The notes under the pieces: generated by a model | Databases searched by the model: none | The model's input: the letters and a program-made list of their open reading frames with translations, nothing else | Told to the model about the DNA's origin: nothing | In this document: piece after piece, positions 1-7,658 of the stretch | Layout of the letters: the number at the start of each line of letters is the position of its first letter | Numbering within the stretch: the first letter of the stretch is position 1 | Translations under genes and position numbers: made by a program | Assembly: GCA_025916675.1 (NCBI GenBank) | Contig: CP098402.1 | Location: forward strand, 3,281,205-3,345,204 | Direction: 5' to 3' | DNA length: 64,000 nucleotides | Source: Phycisphaera sp. | GTDB lineage: Bacteria; Planctomycetota; Phycisphaerae; Phycisphaerales; UBA1924

Positions 1-1
1 C

Positions 2-562
2 GACGCTCTGACCGAGAAGCAACGCGGTGAACGCGACGCGTTCTTCGAGGGCTACCGCACCGCCGCCGGCCACGCTCGCAACGCGTGGCAGGCATTCCAG
101 ACCAAGGAGTGGATGCGGGACATCCGGACCAAGCCCCTCCACTCCATCAAGCACGCCTTCACGCTGGCCTACGACGCGGGCTTGCAGCTCAACGACATCG
201 AACACTTCCACAGGCGGGAGATTGCGGTACTCCGCGGTCAACGCAGAGCCGAGGAGCGCGAAGCGGGCCGAGAGGTTCGACAATCGCAGAAGGCCAGGAT
301 GGCCACGCTGCGGCAGGACTACACGCGGGACCGCCTGGGCTTCTTGCTCGAGCGGCAGATGGACCGGGCCAAGCTGCGGGCCGAGTGGCGGCAGCTCGAG
401 AAAGACCGGCAGCGGACCGTGAGCCGTGGCGGACGCACGTGGGCCGCGTCACCCCAGGGTTCCAAAGAGGGTGTTTCGGATGAAGTCCTCGAGAAGGCCA
501 GGCTAATGCGTGAGGCCCGTGAGCAACGCCGGCGTGATCGAGGCCGAGGGCTCGAGCGGTAG
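2..562 (+). CDS. C-terminal part of a probable relaxase/mobilization protein (5' partial)
   Basis: The frame is open from the first bases of the window, so only the C-terminal 186 residues are visible. They are strongly charged and helical, with dense Arg, Lys, Glu and Gln from about residue 60 to the end, and contain no recognisable catalytic motif. Such tails are common in MobA/TraI-type relaxases, and the coupling protein gene about 1 kb away fits that role. The catalytic N-terminus, with its expected Tyr and three-His motif, would lie outside the window, so the assignment rests mainly on context. It converges with the next gene, leaving 8 bp between their ends. Confidence 0.45.
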   Translation, partial: DALTEKQRGERDAFFEGYRTAAGHARNAWQAFQTKEWMRDIRTKPLHSIKHAFTLAYDAGLQLNDIEHFHRREIAVLRGQRRAEEREAGREVRQSQKARMATLRQDYTRDRLGFLLERQMDRAKLRAEWRQLEKDRQRTVSRGGRTWAASPQGSKEGVSDEVLEKARLMREAREQRRRDRGRGLER

Positions 563-570
563 CAATCGGT

Positions 571-843
571 TTAGATCCCCCAACGTTCCCGCCGGCGTCC
601 ATCCAGCCACGCGACAATCCCGCTGAAGGCCTCGTCGAAGCCGAGGTTCTGCAAGCGTGCCTCTTCGTCGGCGTACCCGGCGAGCTCGGCGTAGGAGAAC
701 CCGTTGAGCAGGACGAGCGAGTCGGCCTGCTCCCAGACCAGACGGAAAGCGGTGCACGAGCGCGTCGAGCCGTCGGGGAGCGAGATCTCTCTCGTTTCGC
801 GCTCGATCCAGCGCTCGATCTTGTATTCGGTCCAGAAGCCCAT
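571..843 (-). CDS. Small hypothetical protein (90 aa)
   Basis: No family is recognised. The protein is soluble and acidic to neutral, with a Trp/Tyr-rich N-terminus (WTEYKIERWIERETREI) followed by a segment that reads like a beta-hairpin and a C-terminal helix ending WLDGRRRERWGI. It has no membrane segment or signal peptide. It is the last gene of the leftward series that starts at the coupling protein, and may be an accessory gene of the element. The ATG at 841-843 is the only start that retains the conserved-looking N-terminus. Confidence 0.55.
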   Translation of the reverse strand: MGFWTEYKIERWIERETREISLPDGSTRSCTAFRLVWEQADSLVLLNGFSYAELAGYADEEARLQNLGFDEAFSGIVAWLDGRRRERWGI

Positions 844-892
844 GCACCATCATGCCATGAACCGGCCGCTCCGTGCAAGTTCTCGAGGCCTG

Positions 893-1195
893 CTACATCC
901 CCTGTCCTCGGGTTGCCCGCTCGAACGCCTGCTTGGCCGCCTTGCGGCGCATCTCCAGCCGGGCCCGGATCGCCTCGATCTCCTTCAGGATCTTATGGTC
1001 CTGCTGCGTCCGAGCCTCGCGCGCGACCGAGCCCATCGGGGTGAGCGTCTGCTGGGGCTTCGGCTGGGAGAGCTGCTTGTGCAGCTCGTCGATCTGAGCC
1101 CTGTTCACCGGCCGTGCGACGGGGATGATGTCCCGATCGCGTGGTGTATTCGGTGACGCATGATCGTTGAATCCGGTATGGGTGTCATCGGGCAT
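893..1195 (-). CDS. Hypothetical charged helical protein (100 aa)
   Basis: The first 40 residues are polar and probably disordered. The C-terminal half is a charged helix (QDHKILKEIEAIRARLEMRR) with coiled-coil character. No family is recognised. Its start overlaps the end of the upstream gene by 11 bp, which suggests translational coupling within the coupling-protein operon. It lacks a signal peptide and cysteines. A role as a small DNA-transfer accessory protein would be consistent with position only. Confidence 0.55.
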   Translation of the reverse strand: MPDDTHTGFNDHASPNTPRDRDIIPVARPVNRAQIDELHKQLSQPKPQQTLTPMGSVAREARTQQDHKILKEIEAIRARLEMRRKAAKQAFERATRGQGM

Positions 1196-1544
1196 GGCGT
1201 GCTCCTTCGTGCGTGCTTACCTGGCCACTCGCCTGGGCGTCGGTGAGCCTTCCGATCAACTGTTTCAGCCGCTGGTGCACCGGTGGCTGCGGCCTCATGA
1301 ACTTCACCACAGGCACGTCTTCGTGTGACAGCGGGCCCCCGAGCTTGGTCGGGCCCGTCAGGGTCCAGTACTCGGCGTACAGCACGGTGTTGATGCGGGG
1401 GTCTGCGCTGGTGCGTGACTCCCATCGCACGTGCGGCAGGCCAACAACGTCGGCGACGACCACCAGGCCCACCAGGAAGCCGACACACGCCAAGAGCCGT
1501 GACACGCTCGAGCGTGGCTTGAGTTCGTTCGCTGACCTTCCCAT
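1185..1544 (-). CDS. Hypothetical single-pass membrane protein (119 aa)
   Basis: Residues 16-36 (LLACVGFLVGLVVVADVVGL) form one membrane segment after a short basic N-terminus, so the remainder is probably periplasmic. The gene begins one base beyond the stop of the virD4-like gene and ends overlapping the next gene by 11 bp, so these genes are almost certainly co-transcribed. No family is recognised. Its position just after the coupling protein suggests a transfer-related envelope protein, but nothing in the sequence proves this. Confidence 0.55.
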   Translation of the reverse strand: MGRSANELKPRSSVSRLLACVGFLVGLVVVADVVGLPHVRWESRTSADPRINTVLYAEYWTLTGPTKLGGPLSHEDVPVVKFMRPQPPVHQRLKQLIGRLTDAQASGQVSTHEGARHAR

Positions 1545-1545
1545 C

Positions 1546-3222
1546 TCAGCCTCCTTTCGACGGCTTGCGGTAATACGGGTTGGGTGCCGCCCGGCGGCGG
1601 AGCCTGGGGTTGCGGAAGTACGGCGTGGTCATGACCTTGAACGGCGGGCTGTTCTTGTAGAAGACCAGGGCCTTGTTCTCGGGCAGCTCGCGGACCTGCT
1701 CGGGCAGGATCAGCCGCTGGCCGTGTTGGCTGGTCGAGGTCGAGTAGTCTGGGCCCGAGCGGTTGCCGAAGCCGTCGGGCCGAACGCTGTGCGACGTTTG
1801 GTGGGCCGTCTTGCTGCCGGCCAGGTCGGCGAGCATCTTGCAGGTCTCACGGTCGCGAACGCCGAGACCAACGACCATCTCGCACATGGCGAGCAGCTCC
1901 CGCGCGCGTGAGTCGCCGTAGATTGCTCGCAGCTGCTCGTACGATTGCAGATAGATGATGGGCACCAGGCCGAGCTTCCGGCCGAGCGCGACACATTTAA
2001 AAATGGATGGCATGGCCAGGCCCGTGCTGGCGAATTCGTCAAGTAGCAGCAACACCTTGCGGTTCGTACGAATGCGCGACATCTGCTCGATGGCGGCCGT
2101 CAGGACGAGGTTCAGCCACACGCCGTGGCTCGAGGCGTACTCGGCCGGCAGCGTGACGTACACGGTCTTCGCGGCTCCGGTCTTGAGCGTGGCGAAGTCG
2201 AAGCCACCCTGGACCGACACCGAGCGACCGATCGGCCCAAAATCGTCGAAGCACTCCAGGCTCTGGATCGCGGTGTTAACCATGCCGGACCACTCGTTCT
2301 CGGAGGCCCGTGTGTCGTTCAGCCGCACGGCCAGCTCCCGCAGCGTGCCACCAAACGCGTCGCTCACCATCGCCTCGGCGAAGATGAGGTCCCACCCCTC
2401 GGCCGAGCTCATGCACAGCCGCCGCGCCTCGGCCGGGCTGGGGTTTCCTCGCAGAGTCATGTACAGGTTCAGGAACATGTGGAACCGCTGGGCGGCCGTG
2501 TTGAAGAATTTCGACGAGCCCGAGGCCTTCGGGTCGTCGGGTTGCACCGTGTGGGCGAGCTGGAACGCCAGGTCCTTGGTCTCCTCGCCGGCGTCGTTCA
2601 GGATCGTGTAGGGGTTGAAGCCGCAGTCGGTGATCTCGACACCCAGCTCGTCGCTCAGCCGCGCGGCGTGCGAAACGAGCGAGATCTGTTTGCGTTTCAA
2701 TGAACGTTGGAATGGCGAAGCCACGCACTGAATTTCTGCGGTTGGGTCAAGGCACACGATCGACATCGGCTGGCCGTGTTCGTCGTACTGCTCTTGGGTC
2801 AGTTGGTTGATCACCAACCTGCTCGTCTTTCCGCCCCCCGGTGGTGAGATGACCACGCTGGCCCCTTCCCCGTTTTTTGCCATCCGCTTGCCCTCGATCG
2901 TGCCGAGCTCGAAGTAGCCGCGGCCGAGCATGCCGGCCCGCTTCGCATCACGTGCGGTGCCCCAACGGGCGGAACCGTGGGCCGTGCTGGGCTCCTTGAT
3001 CTCCCGGTTGATCCGCCGCAGCTGCGCGTGCGCAAGCAAGGCCTGGAACCCTCGCACCAGCCAGACCAGGCCCATGAAGCTGGTGACCAGGGCGGCGACC
3101 CCGAACCACTGCGTGTTCACGGTCTGGTTCTCGAACAGCCAGTAGGTGCCCGCAAAGGCGACGCCGGCCATGATGAAGTGGAGCAGCGGGTACTCGGGTG
3201 GTTGGTTCGGCTGGGACGGCAT
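1546..3222 (-). CDS. virD4: Type IV coupling protein, VirD4/TraG family
   Basis: This is the ATPase that docks the relaxase-DNA complex at a conjugative secretion channel in the inner membrane. The N-terminus carries two membrane segments (about residues 13-30 and 39-58). The Walker A motif PPGGGKTS lies at about residues 127-134 and the Walker B motif KVLLLLDEFAST at about residue 393. A downstream block with VVGLGVRDRETCKMLADLAG matches the conserved RecA-like region of VirD4/TraG proteins. At 558 residues the length is normal. A 195-bp gap separates it from the upstream VWA operon, and the small genes downstream follow tightly. No VirB/TraB channel genes are seen in the window. Confidence 0.9.
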   Translation of the reverse strand: MPSQPNQPPEYPLLHFIMAGVAFAGTYWLFENQTVNTQWFGVAALVTSFMGLVWLVRGFQALLAHAQLRRINREIKEPSTAHGSARWGTARDAKRAGMLGRGYFELGTIEGKRMAKNGEGASVVISPPGGGKTSRLVINQLTQEQYDEHGQPMSIVCLDPTAEIQCVASPFQRSLKRKQISLVSHAARLSDELGVEITDCGFNPYTILNDAGEETKDLAFQLAHTVQPDDPKASGSSKFFNTAAQRFHMFLNLYMTLRGNPSPAEARRLCMSSAEGWDLIFAEAMVSDAFGGTLRELAVRLNDTRASENEWSGMVNTAIQSLECFDDFGPIGRSVSVQGGFDFATLKTGAAKTVYVTLPAEYASSHGVWLNLVLTAAIEQMSRIRTNRKVLLLLDEFASTGLAMPSIFKCVALGRKLGLVPIIYLQSYEQLRAIYGDSRARELLAMCEMVVGLGVRDRETCKMLADLAGSKTAHQTSHSVRPDGFGNRSGPDYSTSTSQHGQRLILPEQVRELPENKALVFYKNSPPFKVMTTPYFRNPRLRRRAAPNPYYRKPSKGG

Positions 3223-3416
3223 GGCGTGTCTCCTTGATGGAGTCTGGATTGGGGATCTGGGTTTTGTGCCACTGCTTGCTGGCAGGTCGAGCGCGTACGA
3301 CAGTGCTCCCGCTGTTTGCAGGTGTTCGTTCCTTCAAAGCTCGCGAATGCGGCGGACCAGCTCTCGCCGGCCAGCCACGGGTCCTTTTCGCACGCTCACT
3401 ACGTCGTGTGCGAAGT

Positions 3417-3851
3417 TCACTCGGTCGGTGCGTCGGCAGCGGCGTCATGCTCCGGCTCTTCGGCCGGCACGATGTAGGGTTCCGCAGCGACCTGTTGGAC
3501 CAGGTCCGCTGCGAGCATCCCCAGTGAATCCGTCTTCCGTTCTGCGTCGGCAAGCGCGCGGGCCGACGCCTCGATGAGTGCTGTTGCGTTGGCTAGCTCC
3601 ATGAGCAGGACCTGGTTCTCTGCCTCGAGCGTGTCCAGCCTCGCATGCAGGTAAGACTCGATATCCATGCCCTCGCTCGACGCGTCATGCTCGGTCACCG
3701 CCCGCTGCCAACCATCCAGGGCTCCGGTGGCCGACGCCCTGATCCTCAACGGCAACTCGGGCTCCATCATGGCGAGCACGAACCCGGCGACCATGCACGC
3801 CAGGAAGGCGAACCCACAGAGCACCCATACCGGTGTGCGCAGGTTGATCAC
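3417..3851 (-). CDS. Membrane-anchored coiled-coil protein (144 aa)
   Basis: The N-terminus has one membrane segment (about residues 8-27, VWVLCGFAFLACMVAGFVLA). Helical heptad-like sequence follows (LDTLEAENQVLLMELANATA) and the tail is acidic. The start overlaps the upstream gene's stop by 4 bp (ATGA), so it is the last gene of the overlapping operon that begins with the ExbB-like gene at 6068. No family is recognised. It may be an extra periplasmic or cytoplasmic subunit of that membrane complex. Confidence 0.6.
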   Translation of the reverse strand: MINLRTPVWVLCGFAFLACMVAGFVLAMMEPELPLRIRASATGALDGWQRAVTEHDASSEGMDIESYLHARLDTLEAENQVLLMELANATALIEASARALADAERKTDSLGMLAADLVQQVAAEPYIVPAEEPEHDAAADAPTE

Positions 3852-4231
3852 GGCCGTTCCTCCCTCGGCTTGATCGAATCCGCGACCAGGCTCGAATACT
3901 CGATGAGCTCATCCAGGCCATCAACGCTGATGCCCTGGGCTGTCAGTTCACGCTGGTGGCGTTCGAGGCTGCGGACCTTCATCCGAAGCGAGACCGCTGC
4001 CCGGGTGCGCTCGGTGCCCTTGAGAAGATCGGGGCCAGAGAGCACAGCAGGAAGCTCGCTGATGCGGTTCGGTCCAGACAGTCCAGAACTTGTGCCCTCG
4101 CGAAAAACCGAGGAACCCATGGAGAGTGCGCCGATCGCTAGGCCCGCGATGACCACGACGATGGCGACGAGAACACCTCGCTGCACGTCGCTCTCCTCAC
4201 GGTACCGATTCCCTAAATCTGTCACCTTCAT
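3848..4231 (-). CDS. Membrane-anchored hypothetical protein (127 aa)
   Basis: A single membrane segment lies at about residues 20-40 (VLVAIVVVIAGLAIGALSMG). A Ser/Gly/Pro-rich linker and a charged C-terminal helix (LRMKVRSLERHQRELTAQG) follow. It sits 47 bp downstream of the VWA gene and overlaps the next TM-coil gene by 4 bp. The paired arrangement and similar architecture suggest that this protein and its downstream neighbour are partner subunits. No known family is recognised. Confidence 0.6.
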   Translation of the reverse strand: MKVTDLGNRYREESDVQRGVLVAIVVVIAGLAIGALSMGSSVFREGTSSGLSGPNRISELPAVLSGPDLLKGTERTRAAVSLRMKVRSLERHQRELTAQGISVDGLDELIEYSSLVADSIKPREERP

Positions 4232-4278
4232 CTCAATCTCCCTTAATGTTGGAAGCCATCCGACGTGGCTACGCCGGC

Positions 4279-5286
4279 CTATCGACTGGTGATCCCCCGG
4301 AGCAATGGCTCGAGCATGTCCGATGGGTTTTCCGAGAACGTTGCCCTGCTACCGCCTTGACGTGAGACGCCCTGGAAGAACGCTCGGTCGCGACCATGCG
4401 TACCCGTGAAGATGTGCACGGTGCCGTTTCGGTCATCGCTCTTCACCCACTCGGCCAGATGAGCCTGCACCCGGCTTGCGGCCGCGGCCGATCGATCACC
4501 CGCCTCGAATGGGCCTACATCAGTGAGCGTGACCAGCCGCTTCGAAGCTAGTTGGTTGGACGAAGAATCCAGCATCGCGATGCCAGCCTCGACGGCGGCC
4601 GCGAGGTCGGTCGCGCTCGACTTGGTGTCGATCGCCCCGAGGAACGCCGCCAGCTGATTGAGGCTCTTGCCCTGATCGACGCTCGTCGGACGGATCTGGA
4701 TTAGTCGGAAGACGCGCTGGTCCATCCGGTAGGCGATCACACCCACACGAAGCGTTGTCAGCGGCCCGAGCGTCTCTGAGAGCGTCCGTACCCGATCGAC
4801 AAGCTGGGCGATACGTGCAGCCTGAGACTGGCTCGTGTCGATCAGAAACACCACATCCACGCTCTTGGTCGCCAGTTCGTTCTCGGCACGATCCGCCCGC
4901 GACGACTCCGAAGAGGCGAGCGCTTCGGCGACGTCAGCCCGTTTTTCTTCACGCCGCGCGAGGGCTTTGGCCTGCTCGGCTCTGTCCCTCTGCTGCTTGG
5001 CCAACTCTGATGCCTGCTGGGCCTTGCCCTGCCACGCCTCTGCCTCCGACACCGCCGCCTGCCGCGCATCCTCGGCATCGCTCGCGACGCCGATGGCCGA
5101 CTGGAGTGATGCCAGTGTCGTCGCCAACTCGGCTTCGAGCTCCTCTGCATCGGCCGTGCTGCTCAGCGTCACTAGGGGCACCATGCTCGTGAAGAGGGAC
5201 ATGAACAACAGGGCCAGTAGGGCCCACACGTCGCCGTTGACGACGAGCCCGAGCGGCGTCGAGGATGAAGCACGACGGCGGCTCAT
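4279..5286 (-). CDS. ExbD/MotB-like anchor with coiled coil and VWA domain (335 aa)
   Basis: The start at 5284-5286 overlaps the upstream gene's stop by 4 bp. A membrane segment begins with Asp19 (GDVWALLALLFMSLF). It resembles the ExbD/TolR helix, in which an Asp followed by Val and a Leu-rich run with FM carries the proton. Residues about 45-140 form a long Ala/Glu/Arg coiled coil. Residues about 145-325 form a VWA domain with a complete MIDAS start (Asp150-x-Ser152-x-Ser154), a SATD segment for the MIDAS Thr and an LTDVG segment for the later Asp. The usual peptidoglycan-binding (OmpA) domain is absent. It is inferred to be the stator partner of the adjacent ExbB-like protein, with the VWA domain binding an unknown ligand outside the inner membrane. 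Confidence 0.8.
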   Translation of the reverse strand: MSRRRASSSTPLGLVVNGDVWALLALLFMSLFTSMVPLVTLSSTADAEELEAELATTLASLQSAIGVASDAEDARQAAVSEAEAWQGKAQQASELAKQQRDRAEQAKALARREEKRADVAEALASSESSRADRAENELATKSVDVVFLIDTSQSQAARIAQLVDRVRTLSETLGPLTTLRVGVIAYRMDQRVFRLIQIRPTSVDQGKSLNQLAAFLGAIDTKSSATDLAAAVEAGIAMLDSSSNQLASKRLVTLTDVGPFEAGDRSAAAASRVQAHLAEWVKSDDRNGTVHIFTGTHGRDRAFFQGVSRQGGSRATFSENPSDMLEPLLRGITSR

Positions 5287-6068
5287 GGCTGCCCATCCTT
5301 TTTCGAACCCTCGGCGCCGGAGGCGCAGATTGCTGGCACGATGTAGTTGGCCAGGAGCTCGCGGGAATGGGCCACATAGGCCCGGCCCGAGGCCTGCACG
5401 GCGGCCGCCAGGGCATTCAGAACGATGCTGGCCAGCACGCCCAGAACGGTCGAGCCGTAGGCCAAGCTCAACGAGGCGATGGGCCCGCCAAAGCCGAGTA
5501 ACTCCTCGAACATCTTTGGTCCGCTGCCCACGTCGGCCGACGACGCGTAGGCCGACAGGCCACTGAGGGACTGCATGGCCCCCAGAGCGGTGCCGAACAC
5601 GCCGATGAGCACGCAACTGCCCGATAACCACCGGGCCGGGCCTGCAAGGCGATCGAGTTGATCTTCCATGACCCCCACCCAGTCGTCACCGTGTATGGGT
5701 CGGCCATGGCGTCCGGCCTGTGCCATTCCGTTGATGGTCGCGCGGAATGGCGTTGTCGAGCCGGCCGTGTCGACGAGGAAGGTGCCCACATCCTCGATGC
5801 GTTCCAGATGCTCGACTTCTCGCTCGGTCTCTCGGGACCACTGCCGAGCACGCACAGCACCCGCCACGACGGTCCCGACGCCGCCCAGGAACAACATCCC
5901 GATGAGCAGGTAGACGGCGTGTTCGAGCCGCCCTTGGCTCACGGCTAGGGCGAGCAGGAAGATGCCGCCGCAGGCGAGAAGTCCCACGATCGCCACATCA
6001 AGCACCGGCCGGGCCTCTCCGAAGCCCGGGGTCATCGTCGTCATCGTGCTTCCATCGTTTCTGGGCAT
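5283..6068 (-). CDS. MotA/TolQ/ExbB-type proton channel family protein (261 aa)
   Basis: Four membrane segments are visible: two near the N-terminus (about residues 22-45 and 50-75), a third containing IGVFGTALGAMQ, and a fourth containing IASLSLAYGSTVLGVL. The last two carry the family signature, GxxGTxxG followed by the small-residue ALxxTxxGL helix whose Thr residues line the ion path in TolQ/ExbB. The loop between TM2 and TM3 is cytoplasmic and shorter than in ZorA or MotA. Its stop overlaps the start of the VWA-bearing ExbD-like gene, so the two are expected to assemble as an ion-driven complex. It is the first gene of a four-gene operon and its upstream region contains a tandem repeat. 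Confidence 0.8.
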   Translation of the reverse strand: MPRNDGSTMTTMTPGFGEARPVLDVAIVGLLACGGIFLLALAVSQGRLEHAVYLLIGMLFLGGVGTVVAGAVRARQWSRETEREVEHLERIEDVGTFLVDTAGSTTPFRATINGMAQAGRHGRPIHGDDWVGVMEDQLDRLAGPARWLSGSCVLIGVFGTALGAMQSLSGLSAYASSADVGSGPKMFEELLGFGGPIASLSLAYGSTVLGVLASIVLNALAAAVQASGRAYVAHSRELLANYIVPAICASGAEGSKKDGQP

Positions 6069-6159
6069 GGCTCTAGGTCTCCATTGCTAGCGTGTACAAC
6101 TTGCGTACCGTCGAACTCATAGAGCATGTAAGTAAATCTGCACGCCAGGGTTTCACGTC

Positions 6160-6215
6160 TTTCAACTACTTTGAATTCGCAAGGGATGCGCGCATTTCAA
6201 CGACTATGAATTCGC
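6160..6215. promoter_or_regulatory. Imperfect tandem operator-like repeat
   Basis: Two 21-bp copies, at 6160-6180 and 6195-6215, match at 19 of 21 positions. Each starts TTTCAAC and ends TGAATTCGC. Their spacing is 35 bp start to start, a bit over three helical turns. They lie in the AT-rich region between the divergent ExbB-like operon and the GlpX-like gene, so they could be binding sites for a regulator of either. The binding role is inferred. Confidence 0.5.
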
Positions 6216-6295
6216 GTGTGTGAATACTCGATCTCCCGAATTATTAAAATGCCGATTGTGTTAGACTGAGTTCCAGATTGTGACTACAAGTCCGC

Positions 6296-7639
6296 ATGGA
6301 CAACACCACCACACCATCGCCGAGTAACAAGGACACCCATCGAGGCCTCCGATTTGGCGCGCTCGAACTCATCCGATGCACGGAGCAGACCGCTGTGCTG
6401 ATGTCCGACGCAGAAGGTCGCGGCGTCCACCGGGACGAAATCGGCAAGTATGCGACCATGTCCATGGCCGGCTACCTCCGCCAGTCGACCTACAGAGCCC
6501 GGTTCGGTCTCTTCGACGAGATCTACGACCGCGAAGATGAGGCCAAGGGATCAACCCCATCGGTCCAGATCCTGAGGGCACTCGAGAGGGTCGGTGACGG
6601 CTACCGCGAAGCCTCCGGTCCTGACCGGGATGGTGATCTCGATCTTGACTTCTGCTGCGCACCGATCGATGGAAGGCACGCCCTGTCCATGGGCCATACC
6701 GGGGGCACGGTGTCGGCTATTGGCTTCGCCGCCCACCGCGCCGATAATCCGATCTTTGCTCCGCCACGGCAGCGTCTGAATATCAAGCGAGGGCGCGGCC
6801 AGCCGGCACACGCTGATCGAAGCCCGCCATGGCTCATCCTCGCGGGATCCGCCGAGTCGGCACTGCACCTTGGCGGAGTAGAGGCCATCCAGGACTTCCT
6901 CCGAAAGCTCGCCGGTCGGCAGCAAGGCGACCTTGTCGAGGATTTTGTCTCCAACGTCTTTGATACGCCTGGCTCTCGTGGGCCTTCCGACGCCAGGCTG
7001 CCCATCCGCATCGAGCGATCGCTCGCGGTGCTGGATCAGCCGCGGTTCTTGCTGACCTGGGATCGCAGGTCGACCCCTTCATGCAAAAAGAGGGTGTTTA
7101 CGGGATCATCCCTTGCCATCAACCTGGCGGCGATGTTCGACACCCGTGGATTCGATTGCGCTCTTTCCATTACTCGGCACCTTCACGCGGTACAAGCCAG
7201 CATCGCGGCGAGAGCCCTTGGTGGCTTTGTCGTCGCCGTGCCCCTGTGCCGGGCCGAGGAGCCATCGGGACCTGCGGGCAACGTCCCGCTCTGTATCGAA
7301 TCTGACGACATTTGGACACACACCAAATTCGTTCGATCCACCGATGCGGCCTTAGTCGTGAGTGGTATCAGCGAGAACGTCGTGCTGAGCCCGGTTCGTA
7401 TCCGCGGTGACCAGGCACGGGTCAACACATTGAGCCTGAGCGCACGCACTAAGTCAATGCGCAAACTGGATCATCGAATCACACTGAGTGGCCCATCCGC
7501 AACCCGCTTTGCGTGCTTCGATGAAGGGGTATTTGATTCTCTAAAGCGTGGTGATCCCCTGCCAGAGGCTGAATGGGATAGCGCTGACGAGTGGCGCAAG
7601 CGGTTCGACAAGATGCTCAACCGACATCATCTTCGCTGA
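6296..7639 (+). CDS. Divergent GlpX-type (class II fructose-bisphosphatase) homologue, probably non-catalytic
   Basis: Landmarks of the GlpX family appear in order. LELIRCTEQTA near residue 23 matches the family's E-[FL]-x-R-x-T-E-x-x-A start. APIDGRHALSMG at about residues 122-133 aligns with the D-P-I-[ED]-G-T metal site. LDQPRF aligns with the RPRH region. ISENVVLSPVRIRG and TLSLSARTKSMR align with the C-terminal ATG[IV]TDG..GVR and SLVMRSKSGT blocks. The metal-site Asp is Ala122, the following Thr is Arg, the DGD substrate loop is replaced and the early GDK motif is altered, so normal phosphatase activity is unlikely. It is about 100 residues longer than usual GlpX. It is transcribed divergently from the ExbB/VWA operon, with no good ribosome-binding site before the ATG. 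Confidence 0.7.
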   Translation: MDNTTTPSPSNKDTHRGLRFGALELIRCTEQTAVLMSDAEGRGVHRDEIGKYATMSMAGYLRQSTYRARFGLFDEIYDREDEAKGSTPSVQILRALERVGDGYREASGPDRDGDLDLDFCCAPIDGRHALSMGHTGGTVSAIGFAAHRADNPIFAPPRQRLNIKRGRGQPAHADRSPPWLILAGSAESALHLGGVEAIQDFLRKLAGRQQGDLVEDFVSNVFDTPGSRGPSDARLPIRIERSLAVLDQPRFLLTWDRRSTPSCKKRVFTGSSLAINLAAMFDTRGFDCALSITRHLHAVQASIAARALGGFVVAVPLCRAEEPSGPAGNVPLCIESDDIWTHTKFVRSTDAALVVSGISENVVLSPVRIRGDQARVNTLSLSARTKSMRKLDHRITLSGPSATRFACFDEGVFDSLKRGDPLPEAEWDSADEWRKRFDKMLNRHHLR

Positions 7640-7658
7640 TTCCGACACGATGTTGGCT

